DNA of 33,892 bases from assembly GCF_002975175.1 (NCBI RefSeq), contig NZ_PCNZ01000033.1, positions 1 through 33,892 of the forward strand. Direction: 5' to 3'. Under the pieces are notes generated by a model, which made no database searches, was not told the origin of the DNA, and was given only the letters and a program-made list of their open reading frames with translations. Positions 1-7,412 of the stretch are shown piece after piece. Source of the DNA: Bacillus sp. MYb209 (GTDB lineage Bacteria > Bacillota > Bacilli > Bacillales > Bacillaceae_G). Every line of letters starts with the position of its first letter. Position 1 is the first letter of the stretch. A program made the translations under genes and the position numbers.

Positions 1-623
1 TATGCAGACTTCAGATGAATTTCGCTTTTATACTTCTGCTTGTCGTAATCTTTCAATAGACTAGTAACGTCATACTGTTTTCCTTCCACGCTTTTCGAGA
101 TAATAACTTTTCCTTGCTCGAGCTTGGCCATAGCATCTTGAGGCGCTTTTAAATCTTTATTCATAGATAAGAGCTTTTCTTCTAAAAGTTTTTTCATTGT
201 TTCACTTCGATATTGATTCGCCTTTTCCGGTAGCAGCGAATAATTTTTTTCCTTCGAAGAAGGGAAAAATGTCCACTGGCTTTTTAATAATTTCTTAACT
301 TTAGGCAAATCTTTTTCCGTAAGTTCCATTTGCGTATCTTTTTCATCTAAAATTTGTTGTTGACCGACATAAACTTTGTTTTCTAGTCCAGATGTTTTTA
401 ATTTCTGTATTGCCTGATCAGCGCTCAGACCTCCGACCTTTGTGTCGTTAATCGTAACATTTGAATTGAAGTGGGTTGCCTGATAATAACTCATTCCCCC
501 AATAAGAAGTACAATTATACCGCCACCCGCCGCGATAAGCTTCCAATTTGTAAAACGTTTGCTTGATCTTACTCGTTTTTTATCACCTTCTTCAACTGAT
601 TCATTTATTGTATTGTTGTCCAT
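1..623 (-). CDS. Membrane-anchored L,D-transpeptidase / peptidoglycan-binding protein, N-terminal part (runs off the window)
   Basis: The reading frame opens at an ATG at 621-623 behind a strong GGAGGAAAG ribosome site and stays open to the window edge (about 207 codons), so the C-terminal part is missing. The protein starts with a short charged cytoplasmic tail rich in Lys/Arg, then one membrane segment at about residues 31-47 (LIAAGGGIIVLLIGGMSYY), then an extracellular region. The segment NSNVTINDTKVGGLSADQA is typical of the repeated peptidoglycan-binding domain (PG_binding_4) that precedes a YkuD L,D-transpeptidase or VanW domain in Gram-positive wall proteins. Inference: it acts outside the membrane on peptidoglycan cross-links. 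The catalytic domain itself lies outside the window, so a VanW-type protein remains possible. Confidence 0.7.
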   Translation of the reverse strand, partial: MDNNTINESVEEGDKKRVRSSKRFTNWKLIAAGGGIIVLLIGGMSYYQATHFNSNVTINDTKVGGLSADQAIQKLKTSGLENKVYVGQQQILDEKDTQMELTEKDLPKVKKLLKSQWTFFPSSKEKNYSLLPEKANQYRSETMKKLLEEKLLSMNKDLKAPQDAMAKLEQGKVIISKSVEGKQYDVTSLLKDYDKQKYKSEIHLKSA

Positions 624-799
624 CAATCTTTCCTCCGTATATATCAATATCAATCTATTTTAAACTAAAATCATTGACTAGTGTACCTTATTGTTCTTAA
701 AATTTCATTATCTTTGACCAAATTTTATCGCATTAAATTGGTCAAATTTGGACTTTTTAATAGAACGACACATAAAAATGGTGGATAAATTTTTTTAAT

Positions 800-1009
800 T
801 CACACTGAATAGTCTCTTATAATCCCATCCCAAGCAGCATATGTATTTATGAAAAGATTGATAAAATCTTTTGGAGAACCAACGGTTCTCACTAAAGACA
901 ATGCACTCGCATTACTTTGTGCATTCAGTAAATAAAAGAAGAAGGCTTTTACAAACGTACCAATCATTGCACCACCAAATAATTGAATAATCCTATTGGG
1001 GTACCGCCA
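800..1009 (-). pseudogene. Possible C-terminal remnant of an unknown gene, cut by the IS231 end
   Basis: An open frame on the minus strand reads out of the IS231 flank and ends at 800 (about 67 residues outside the IS, ending GIIRDYSV). Its composition looks protein-like, with a hydrophobic stretch FVKAFFFYLL, but there is no start codon with a ribosome site on the genomic side. It is probably the tail of a gene whose front was lost when IS231-type DNA moved in at 1010. No family recognised. The rest of 624-799 is AT-rich with nothing else seen. Confidence 0.3.
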
Positions 1010-1101
1010 CATCGCTATCAAGCTAAGCTAAGATTATACCCTTAAAACGAAAAAACGCTATGCTTATCGTAAGAAGTTTACGAGAAAGGATGGCATTTTT
1101 T

Positions 1102-1428
1102 ATGTCTATTATTTCAGATGAACTGTATCTTTTCGCCCAAGAACTACAAACCTTTGTATCTCCAACTGCACTACAAGAGATTGCCAAACAAGTAGACTTT
1201 GTCCAGCGATTGAGCAAATATCACGCGAATGAATTGATTGTACTTTGTGCATGGGATAGTCAAGAAATAGCTAGCACGTCCCTTACCCAATACAGACCAT
1301 TCATGACAAAGAAGCCTATTTATGTCTCGTTTGAAATTGAACACCCGTACTTCAAAAAGGGCACAATGAAAAAGCTAACGGAATATTTACAGCTCCATAT
1401 GGCAGAAATGATGCAGAGACCTTCCTAG
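1102..1428 (+). pseudogene. IS231 (IS4 family) transposase, internal deletion
   Basis: Aligned with the intact transposase at 30705-32135, the first ~65 residues match (ISDELYLFAQELQ, FVQRLSKYHANEL, SQEIASTSLTQ). About 150 residues including the first two catalytic Asp regions are then missing, and the protein ends after a short piece resembling EYFNNGTLKKQTEYIQLDM. The YREK catalytic signature is absent. The start is taken as ATG at 1102 by analogy to the intact copy; an upstream in-frame ATG lies at 1090. Confidence 0.8.
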
Positions 1429-1450
1429 TATTTAGGAAGGTCTCTTTTTT
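1415..1450 (+). terminator. Rho-independent terminator after the IS231 remnant
   Basis: An 11-bp perfect stem AGAGACCTTCC / GGAAGGTCTCT (1415-1425 and 1435-1445) is followed by a T run. It overlaps the end of the transposase fragment, so it may belong to the gene that the IS fragment was fused into. Confidence 0.85.
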
Positions 1451-1464
1451 ATAAGACTATTTAT

Positions 1465-1647
1465 GGTTCTGGTGCAAAAATGATTACGTAGATAATCCAA
1501 CATGAATGTTATATTTTTATGAAAATGAGTTGTTCGGAAATCAGTATTAAAAATCCGTATTTTTATACTTTGTAAAGATTGAATGTCCGTAATCATTCTC
1601 ATATTTTTGTGTATATTTTGAAAACATTCGAGGTTTGCACCAGAACC
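1465..1647. repeat. 183-bp miniature element with IS6/IS240-type inverted ends
   Basis: The segment begins GGTTCTGGTGCAAA and ends TTTGCACCAGAACC, an inverted repeat identical in its outer bases to the ends of the IS240-like element at 7413-8273. The 183 bp between carry no open reading frame. It is therefore either a deletion derivative of an IS6-family element or a miniature (MITE-like) element mobilised by IS240-type transposase. The 8 bases on each side (CTATTTAT and GTAATTAC) are not a target duplication. Confidence 0.8.
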
Positions 1648-1719
1648 GTAATTACTATATTAGGCGCTGTTGTGATCGGTTTAGCGTCGTATTTGTTGTT
1701 AAGGGATGATAAAGGGTAA
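1648..1719 (+). pseudogene. C-terminal scrap of an unknown membrane protein
   Basis: Directly after the IS240-type end an open frame reads VITILGAVVIGLASYLLLRD and stops at 1719. It looks like one membrane helix followed by charged residues, such as a cell-wall-anchor tail or holin-like C-terminus. No start is available, so this is probably the tail of a gene interrupted by the element at 1465-1647. Confidence 0.35.
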
Positions 1720-1984
1720 CAAAATAAACGAACCCATATCGGAAAAATGATAATTCTCCCCTAAAATAAGTGGGGAAACTTTCAAATTACTATTCTACTG
1801 TAGAATGAAAATGATACATTAATAATTAAGGTAACACGGTTCACTATTTAAATCAGTGAATCGATCATAAACATTTACATGTTTTCCAAATATCGTGACT
1901 CTATTTCAAGCTCACACCCATCATCAGAAATCTCTCCTTTTCTTCTTTTTTATCAGTGTTGACAGATAAAAAAAGTTCAGACAC
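1720..1984. other. AT-rich intergenic stretch
   Basis: Nothing recognisable was found between the gene scrap ending at 1719 and the terminator at 1985. Confidence 0.4.
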
Positions 1985-2021
1985 AAAAACAGGCTGTGGC
2001 GAAGACTTTCTCCACAGCCTG
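1985..2021 (-). terminator. Terminator of the SLH amidase gene
   Basis: The stem CAGGCTGTGG / CCACAGCCTG (1990-1999 and 2012-2021) is followed on the minus strand by TTTTTGTG. It lies about 55 bp past the amidase stop codon. A second, AT-rich hairpin (AAGTCATATA / TATATGACTT, 2027-2050) sits between them. Confidence 0.85.
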
Positions 2022-2075
2022 AGAACAAGTCATATATCTCTATATGACTTATCCCTTTAACTATTCAGTTTTTTA

Positions 2076-3707
2076 TCATCTGTTATAGTTGATATAACTA
2101 GAGTCATTATACACCCACTGATCTGTCCCAATTCTTAGCCAACCGTTCTGTTCTTCATATACTGTAACATTTTCGCCTTTACTTGATTTTCTAACAATAG
2201 GATAGTTTGTACCTGCTCCACTCCGAACATTTACCCCAATACCATTTATTTGAGCTGTTCCAATTGTATTTTGAACACTACCAGTTTCAATTACTTGAAG
2301 CATGTTTAGAATGAATGATGCTGTTTCACCACGAGTTGTTGTTCCTTTAGGGTCATATTGATTGTCACCCTTACCTTTTACAATACCTAGTCCATACAAT
2401 CTTTGTACGTCTTCCTTATAGATAATTTGGTCTTTGTCTGAGAATGGTAAGTTTGCAACTGGCCCCCATAGACCTTTATACTGTAAAGCCTTGTTTACAA
2501 TAATTGCTGATTCTTCTCTTGTAATAGGTGTGTTTGGGTCAAAATAACCGTCACCTCTACCTGCAATGATACCTGCACTTGCAGTGCGTTTAATACCATC
2601 TCGTAAAGTTGAGTTTGCATCGTTTAGGTCTTTAAATGAAGTATCTCCAGCGGGCAAGTTTAGAGATTTAGAGATTAATTGAGCAAATTCGGCTCTTGTT
2701 ACCGCTCTATTAGGTGCGAAAACACCGTTTCCTTCCCCTGCCATAATACCCCTTCTATTTAGCTCTCGAATAGCCGGCTCATACCAACCTCCTGTAATGT
2801 CGTCTTTTGGTTGATAAAGATTATTATAATACCCTCCAACACCATTTACGAATGCATCCCATTGTCCATTATTAATCATGTTAGCAGGACAGTTTTTACC
2901 ACTCCACCTTTGGTGTTTTACGATATTATTTAACGGCACACCAGTTTCTTTCATTAAATAAGCCGCAAGTTTCTTAGCGTTATCTACTGCTTTACTATAG
3001 TCACCGTCGCTATTAACTGCGATTTCAATTGCAATAGACTCTCTATTACCTGAACCATCACCGTCTCCTGCGTGCCACCCGTTCTCGTTTAATGGTAAGT
3101 GTTGATAAATCTCTTTATCGTCTACTGTAAAGTGCCATGATGCAGCTCGGTCTGTGTTCCCTACTGCTTGGTTATATAGATATTGAGCGTGGTTTCTAGC
3201 ACCTGCTCCTACACTTGTATTATCAGTCTCATGAATTGTAATGTACTTTGGACTCATGTAGTTTTGAGGACGAATATTATCGTTACCTACTGGAACAATC
3301 CATTCAGTGAATGGAACACCGTTTATTGTACTAGAGATTCTAGATGATGCGGAAGACAGACTACGTTTTGTTCTGTTTGAATTGTTAGGAACAGTTAATG
3401 TGCCCGTTTCTTCATGAATACCTTCTGAACGTTGAAGGCTGTCTGCTTTCTTATTATCGACAGTACCTTCACCACGTCCGTCTACCCCTTCAAAACTAGC
3501 TTCAATACTTTTTAAAGCCTGTTCATCTGATGCTTGAAGTTGGTCTGTTTTACCTTGTTCTTGAACGCTTGTAGGTTGCTTATTGTTTACTGATTGTTGT
3601 TCCTCTGCAAATGATGCCAATGGTAAAGATAATACCGTTAATCCTGCTGTTAATGCTACTACTTTTTTGTTAAATTTAATGTTCATTTCTACTTTGGTAT
3701 ATCTCAC
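2076..3707 (-). CDS. Secreted SLH-anchored N-acetylmuramoyl-L-alanine amidase with SH3 domain
   Basis: It cleaves the bond between muramic acid and the peptide stem of peptidoglycan at the cell surface. A signal peptide ends near residue 35 (LPLASFAEE). After a low-complexity region comes an Amidase_2 domain at about 150-285, with the zinc ligands visible as His159 (YITIHETDN), His265 (KHQRWSG) and Cys273 (KNCP). Three SLH repeats follow at about 300-470 (VTRAEFAQL, ITREESAII, TTRGETASF), which hold the protein on secondary cell-wall polymer. A bacterial SH3 domain closes the protein (about 485-540, INGIGVNVRSGAG). The start is uncertain: GTG at 3707 has AAGGAGGAAGG about 15 bases upstream, while ATG at 3686 gives the more usual signal peptide start MNIKFNKK. 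It could be a cell-separation or lytic enzyme, or a plasmid/phage-type surface lysin. Confidence 0.93.
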   Translation of the reverse strand: MRYTKVEMNIKFNKKVVALTAGLTVLSLPLASFAEEQQSVNNKQPTSVQEQGKTDQLQASDEQALKSIEASFEGVDGRGEGTVDNKKADSLQRSEGIHEETGTLTVPNNSNRTKRSLSSASSRISSTINGVPFTEWIVPVGNDNIRPQNYMSPKYITIHETDNTSVGAGARNHAQYLYNQAVGNTDRAASWHFTVDDKEIYQHLPLNENGWHAGDGDGSGNRESIAIEIAVNSDGDYSKAVDNAKKLAAYLMKETGVPLNNIVKHQRWSGKNCPANMINNGQWDAFVNGVGGYYNNLYQPKDDITGGWYEPAIRELNRRGIMAGEGNGVFAPNRAVTRAEFAQLISKSLNLPAGDTSFKDLNDANSTLRDGIKRTASAGIIAGRGDGYFDPNTPITREESAIIVNKALQYKGLWGPVANLPFSDKDQIIYKEDVQRLYGLGIVKGKGDNQYDPKGTTTRGETASFILNMLQVIETGSVQNTIGTAQINGIGVNVRSGAGTNYPIVRKSSKGENVTVYEEQNGWLRIGTDQWVYNDSSYINYNR

Positions 3708-3932
3708 TATTTTAATAGATATACCTTCCTCCTTGTACTTCTTTTAGTGTGAATAATAGTTTAAATAATTGGTAGTCTGAATCCCCAAAATAACGACTTG
3801 ATTTTTCATTTCATATAATCAACTTAAATGTATAGGTTTATATATATATAGATGTTTCATAGTTATAACACGAAACTAGGGCTTCTCCCACAACTAAGAC
3901 CAATAGAAAGAGAATCCAACACAAATTTTTCT
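3708..3932. other. Intergenic, upstream of the amidase
   Basis: AT-rich. It contains the amidase ribosome site (3723-3734) and no gene. Promoter hexamers are not clear enough to assign. Confidence 0.4.
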
Positions 3933-4040
3933 TCATAATTGTTTAAATCGATTGGGGAGCGTTTCAAACAAATATTGAAGAAAATGATGAGGACTTAAAT
4001 TGTTCTCTTTTGCAGTTTCAAGCACACTATACATAATAAC
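3933..4040 (-). pseudogene. IS66-family transposase (TnpC) C-terminal scrap
   Basis: The minus strand reads MYSVLETAKENNLSPHHFLQ then a short segment ending in LPNRFKQL and a stop. This is the conserved tail of IS66 transposases (YS.IETAK.NGL.P..YL.YL.E.LPN). Everything upstream is lost, so it is a fossil of an IS66 element and not functional. Confidence 0.65.
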
Positions 4041-4382
4041 ACTCCCTCTAGTACCTTCGCAAAAATATAATTTAAATAACATAAATAACCTTTAATGTAC
4101 AAAACAATAACATTTTGCTTTATATCCCGTTTGTTTTCTATGAAATTCACAAGTCTTTCAAAAATCCTGATTACAAATAAAAAAAGATTTTAAAACACAG
4201 AAGTCCTTTTTTATGTTGGTTTGGAATAAAGTTTGATCGAAACTCAGGAGTTTTACCGTGACAGCTTTACCTAATGATGCAAAACGGTGCAACTTTTTTG
4301 CAAACAGTTAAACCTTATTCAAAACAGTACGACTTTATTTCAAAGCAACAGCTGTATCCCTTCACGCTCCTAACACCCTATA
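4041..4382. other. Intergenic stretch without a recognisable gene
   Basis: AT-rich. I see no convincing terminator for the downstream GH5 gene and no coding remnant. Confidence 0.4.
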
Positions 4383-5621
4383 TTACTTAGTAATAGTTGA
4401 TTGTAAATCATTTTTTATTACATCCCAAAGTGGATTATCTTGATGTACTGGTTTCCCCTCTTCATCCCATTTTATTTTTCCTGTTCCTAATTCATAATTC
4501 ATTCCTGTCCAAGTATCTTCACGGAATGCATAGAATGATTTGTGCCATTCCTTTTGATTGAATATAGAAATTAAGTCTTGCATATATTGAGGGGCTCCTG
4601 AAACGGTACGATTAATTCCAAATTCCTCAGCCATGATTCGATTAGATGGTACATGATTTTTCTTAGACCAATTTTGAACAGGCAGTAAGAATTTATTTAA
4701 TCCATTTTTATCCCACATCATAGGTGTTTCTTTATCTCCTACTTTTACAATTCCAGGATATTGATACTCTTTATTTTGATTTTCGCGTTGACTTGTTAAT
4801 TGATATGGCTCATACATATGAAATGCATACAATGTCTTATTATCTTTAACTGGTTTAAGATATTTAAAAGCCCAAGGTGTGGCATATAAACCTGAATCTA
4901 AAATAATCGGTGTTTCTTGGTCCACTTCACGAATGGAATTAATGACCTTTTGATAAAATCTATTTAAATCAGCTGTCGTTCCTTTCACTTTTTCATACCA
5001 TTTCTCGTAATCTTCCGTCCAAAAATCATTATATCTATTATTCTTAGATGTTTCTGGATGTGGCTCATTAATAATGTTGTAACCAACCACAGCAGGATTA
5101 TCTTTTAATTCAAGCGCAAGGTCCTTCCAAAATTGGCTTGCTTGCTCTTGATACTTCTCTTCTTCCCATATTCTGTCGTCATTCTTGTTATTATTAAATT
5201 GACGCCATCGATCACCAGGTAAAGATAACATTGTAAGAACAACTTTCATTCCTTGCGATTGTGCGGCATCTAAATCCTCTTTTAATTTTTCTAAATCCTC
5301 CTTTACTAATCCCTGATAGTCATCTGCATTACCTATCAGAAAATCCTTTCCAGAAGTATCTGGTTTATCCTCAAATAAAAAATCTTTATCTTTTGCCCAT
5401 TTATCTGGTGCTAAACGAACATATTCAATATTGGCCTCCTTTGCACTTTTATAATTCTCAGGTAATGAAGTACTGTTCATAAAATTAGTACCTGTTTTTT
5501 TGGAATTCCAAAAATCCATTTTGGAATCTGCACATTTGTAAGTTTCAGCTTTCACATTCATTTCCTGCATCCCTAAGCTCATCATGCCCATTAATGCAAC
5601 TATTGGTATGATTTTCTTCAT
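4383..5621 (-). CDS. Secreted glycoside hydrolase family 5 (endoglucanase-like)
   Basis: A 412-residue exported enzyme with a signal peptide ending near residue 25 (MNVKAETYK), so it acts outside the cell on a beta-linked polysaccharide. The fold markers of GH5 are visible: the acid/base Glu186 in YNIINEPHPE, the His/Tyr pair in AFHMYEPY (268, 270), and the nucleophile Glu333 in MAEEFG. The closing segment SFYAFREDTWTGMNYELGTG supplies the Trp usual in the last strand. ATG at 5619-5621 has the ribosome site AAGGAG at good spacing. It is monocistronic. The exact substrate (cellulose, mixed glucan, mannan or a glycosyl ceramide) cannot be read from the sequence. Confidence 0.9.
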   Translation of the reverse strand: MKKIIPIVALMGMMSLGMQEMNVKAETYKCADSKMDFWNSKKTGTNFMNSTSLPENYKSAKEANIEYVRLAPDKWAKDKDFLFEDKPDTSGKDFLIGNADDYQGLVKEDLEKLKEDLDAAQSQGMKVVLTMLSLPGDRWRQFNNNKNDDRIWEEEKYQEQASQFWKDLALELKDNPAVVGYNIINEPHPETSKNNRYNDFWTEDYEKWYEKVKGTTADLNRFYQKVINSIREVDQETPIILDSGLYATPWAFKYLKPVKDNKTLYAFHMYEPYQLTSQRENQNKEYQYPGIVKVGDKETPMMWDKNGLNKFLLPVQNWSKKNHVPSNRIMAEEFGINRTVSGAPQYMQDLISIFNQKEWHKSFYAFREDTWTGMNYELGTGKIKWDEEGKPVHQDNPLWDVIKNDLQSTITK

Positions 5622-5899
5622 AAATTCTCCTTCTTTCTATATTGTGTTTTAAAAATATATAATAAATCACTTTTGTTACAGGAAAGTAACAATTTCAAAA
5701 AAACATATTTTATTGATCTATAGAACTCTATTAGGAATTTGAAAAAACATAAAATTCTTTCCTTTACTTCTCCATATCTTATATTTTGTGTAACTGCCTC
5801 GAACTCTAAATACCTTGGTAGTCTTAATTTTATAAGCATTTGATTTTGAGTTACACAACATATAAAAGATTGTTAACTACACTATTTGGCGTACCACCA
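5622..5899. other. Upstream region of the GH5 gene
   Basis: AT-rich intergenic DNA between the GH5 start and the first IS231-type end. A 73-codon open frame on the minus strand here has no ribosome site and unlikely composition, so I regard it as chance. Confidence 0.4.
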
Positions 5900-5940
5900 C
5901 ATAGCCATCAAACTAATATTTTAAAGTGTCACCAAAACGA
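5900..5940. repeat. Solo IS231-type left end
   Basis: CATAGCCATCAAACTAATAT with a GGCGTACCACCA flank and the usual subterminal ACCAAAACGAAAAA. No partner end or transposase follows before the next IS231-type element at 6101. This is a decayed single end. Confidence 0.7.
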
Positions 5941-5943
5941 AAA

Positions 5944-5987
5944 AGCTAACTACTTATCTGAAAAAAGATAAGTAGTTAGCTTTTTTG
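5944..5987 (+). terminator. Strong hairpin terminator inside the IS231-type end
   Basis: A 16-bp perfect stem AGCTAACTACTTATCT / AGATAAGTAGTTAGCT with loop GAAAAA and a T6 run. It sits where intact IS231 carries its leader hairpin, so it may be a substituted leader or a transcription block. Confidence 0.85.
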
Positions 5988-6100
5988 GATACTATCGATA
6001 ACAGGAATTATGTGAATAAAAAGTCCCACCAGACTAGAGGGGGGCCAGCCAACCAAATAACATAAAGCCCACGTTAATACATATATTAGGGGTCATCATA
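5988..6100. other. Spacer between two IS231-type ends
   Basis: About 110 bp with no gene or repeat recognised. Confidence 0.3.
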
Positions 6101-6201
6101 CATGCCCATCAAGCTAAGATAAATTAATACCACCAAAACGATAAAATTGAGAATTTTTCATTTTTTTGATTTTGGAATTATATCTCTTAATTAGATAGTA
6201 C
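6101..6201. repeat. Degenerate IS231-type miniature element
   Basis: The left end CATGCCCATCAAGCTAAG is followed by ACCACCAAAACGATAAAA and, about 60 bp on, by TTTTGGAATTATATCTC and a decayed right end (TTAATTAGATAG) flanked by GGTACCCC. The order matches the better copies at 12580 and 23350. No coding capacity. Confidence 0.6.
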
Positions 6202-6235
6202 CAGGTACCCCACACGAAAAAAGCCGTTCTCCTTG

Positions 6236-6284
6236 AAGTGCACCTCCGATTGTTAGACACAGTCTAACAATCGGAGGTGCACTT
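6236..6284. repeat. 23-bp perfect palindrome at the IS3-type element start
   Basis: Two perfect 23-bp arms (6236-6258 and 6262-6284) are separated by only 3 bases (ACA) and followed by T6. The right arm contains the ribosome site GGAGG (6273-6277) of the orfA gene at 6289. In RNA the ribosome site would be locked in the stem. The arrangement resembles either two abutted IS3-type ends or an anti-readthrough hairpin. Confidence 0.8.
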
Positions 6285-6288
6285 TTTT

Positions 6289-6660
6289 ATGGCTAAATTT
6301 TCTTCAAAAGAAAAAATACGAGCGATAAGACGATATTTAGAGGGGACTGAAGGTGGAAAAACAATTGCTAAATCTATTGATGTTCACCCAAATATGCTCT
6401 ATCAGTGGATTAAACAATATGAATCCTTAGATGAAAATGCTTTTGAAAAACGCTATACATCCTACTCTGCCCAGTATAAACTAGATGTACTTAATTATAT
6501 GAACGAACAAGGGACATCTATCAGGGAAACGGCGGCGCTTTTCAATATTCCTTCTTACGAAACACTTCGAAAATGGAAAGTAGCTTATGAAACAGGAGGA
6601 TTGGATGCCCTACAATCAAAGAATAAGGGGCGTCCATCCATGGAAAAGAAAAGAAAAAAA
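6289..6660 (+). pseudogene. IS3-family (IS150 group) orfA, truncated
   Basis: The start is ATG at 6289 behind GGAGG; an upstream in-frame ATG is less likely. The protein carries two helix-turn-helix units typical of IS150-type OrfA (AKSIDVHPNMLYQWIKQY; ETAALFNIPSYETLRKWK), then GRPSMEKKRKK. The expected coiled C-terminus and the whole orfB transposase are missing. At about 6660 the sequence passes directly into the 3' end of the oppositely oriented recombinase gene, a deletion or recombination junction. The reading frame continues through 6711 only by chance. Confidence 0.85.
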
Positions 6661-6664
6661 CAAA

Positions 6665-7237
6665 TTAGATTCGGAATGTATCAAGTACATTATCTTTTTC
6701 TTCTTTATTAATTCCAATGTATCTTAGTGTAATTTGTGGTGTACTATGATTCAATATTTCTTGTAACATAGCAATATCCTTTGTTTGCTTGTAAAACCAA
6801 TACCCAAATGTTTTACGCATTGTATGAGTACCCAAAGATTCGACTCCTGCAAAATCTCCGGCTTTTTGTAACTGTCGATACGCTTGAATTTTACTAATGG
6901 GCTTATCACCTTTTCGAGAAGGAAATAACCAGTTACTTTTTAAATCTTCAGCGTATGGAAGCACTTCCTCAAAAATGGATGTAATATTTATGATACGCTC
7001 CTTTTTTGTCTTTCCTTCTTTAACTCTAAATTCTTTCCGTTTTTTTCGCTTCATTTTTAAAATTTCATTCGCCTCCATTTTAAGTAAATCACTTACACGT
7101 AACCCAGTATTAATTCCAATCAGGAATAAAATATAATCACGATCTGAACAATGACGTTTAAGAGACCATTTCATATCTTCGAGCTGTTCTTTGCTTCGAA
7201 TTGGTTGTACATCAATTAAATGTTGCTTTTTATTCAT
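6665..7237 (-). CDS. Short tyrosine recombinase (phage integrase family)
   Basis: A 190-residue enzyme that breaks and rejoins DNA at specific sites through a covalent tyrosine link. The catalytic set is complete: Arg47 (TGLRVSD), His138 and Arg141 (HTMRKTFG), His164 (LNHSTPQIT) and Tyr173 (RYIGI). It lacks the N-terminal core-binding domain of XerC/D and phage integrases, so it is a catalytic-domain-only form, as found on Bacillus plasmids. The start at 7237 follows AAAGGG at a long spacing. The gene ends against the truncated IS3 fragment, but its own C-terminus looks entire. Possible target sites are discussed for 27175-27204 and 27780-27809. Confidence 0.88.
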   Translation of the reverse strand: MNKKQHLIDVQPIRSKEQLEDMKWSLKRHCSDRDYILFLIGINTGLRVSDLLKMEANEILKMKRKKRKEFRVKEGKTKKERIINITSIFEEVLPYAEDLKSNWLFPSRKGDKPISKIQAYRQLQKAGDFAGVESLGTHTMRKTFGYWFYKQTKDIAMLQEILNHSTPQITLRYIGINKEEKDNVLDTFRI

Positions 7238-7412
7238 CTACTTTTCAATCCCTTTATTTTCATTAATTTGAATGTATACTTTTTTATATATTTTTAGGAT
7301 ATCAATAAAAATAGATTAAAGTCAATGTTTAAGGGGAAATGAAAGTAAACTTTTGGGTTTTGAATCATTTATAGCTAATTTTTTAATAAATTTCTCAATA
7401 TTGATATAACGG

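Larger units (their letters stand above)
1010..1450 (+). mobile_element. IS231 remnant: left end, leader hairpin and internally deleted transposase
   Basis: The left terminal repeat CATCGCTATCAAGCTAAG begins at 1010 and is preceded by a GGGGTACCGCC-like flank, matching the GC-rich target preference of IS231. It is followed by the leader inverted repeat (AAAACGC ... GGATGGCA) that in IS231 overlaps the ribosome site. The transposase frame (1090 or 1102 to 1428) keeps the N-terminal part up to ASTSLTQ, then jumps directly to a segment equivalent to about residue 225-260 of the full-length copy at 30705 and stops. The right end is gone. The element cannot encode an active enzyme. Confidence 0.85.

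Noticed and set aside
1023-1217. 64-codon minus-strand frame inside the IS231 remnant
   Set aside because: The same antisense frame appears inside the intact IS231 (30590-30793), so it is a shadow of the transposase sequence.
4200-4382. Possible replication origin or iteron region
   Set aside because: No repeated iterons or Rep gene nearby; the short A- and T-rich repeats are at the level expected for such AT-rich DNA.
5618-5839. 73-codon minus-strand frame upstream of the GH5 gene
   Set aside because: AT-rich chance frame without ribosome site; it overlaps the GH5 start and its ribosome site.
6897-7136. 79-codon plus-strand frame inside the recombinase gene
   Set aside because: Antisense shadow of the recombinase, which has a full catalytic set.
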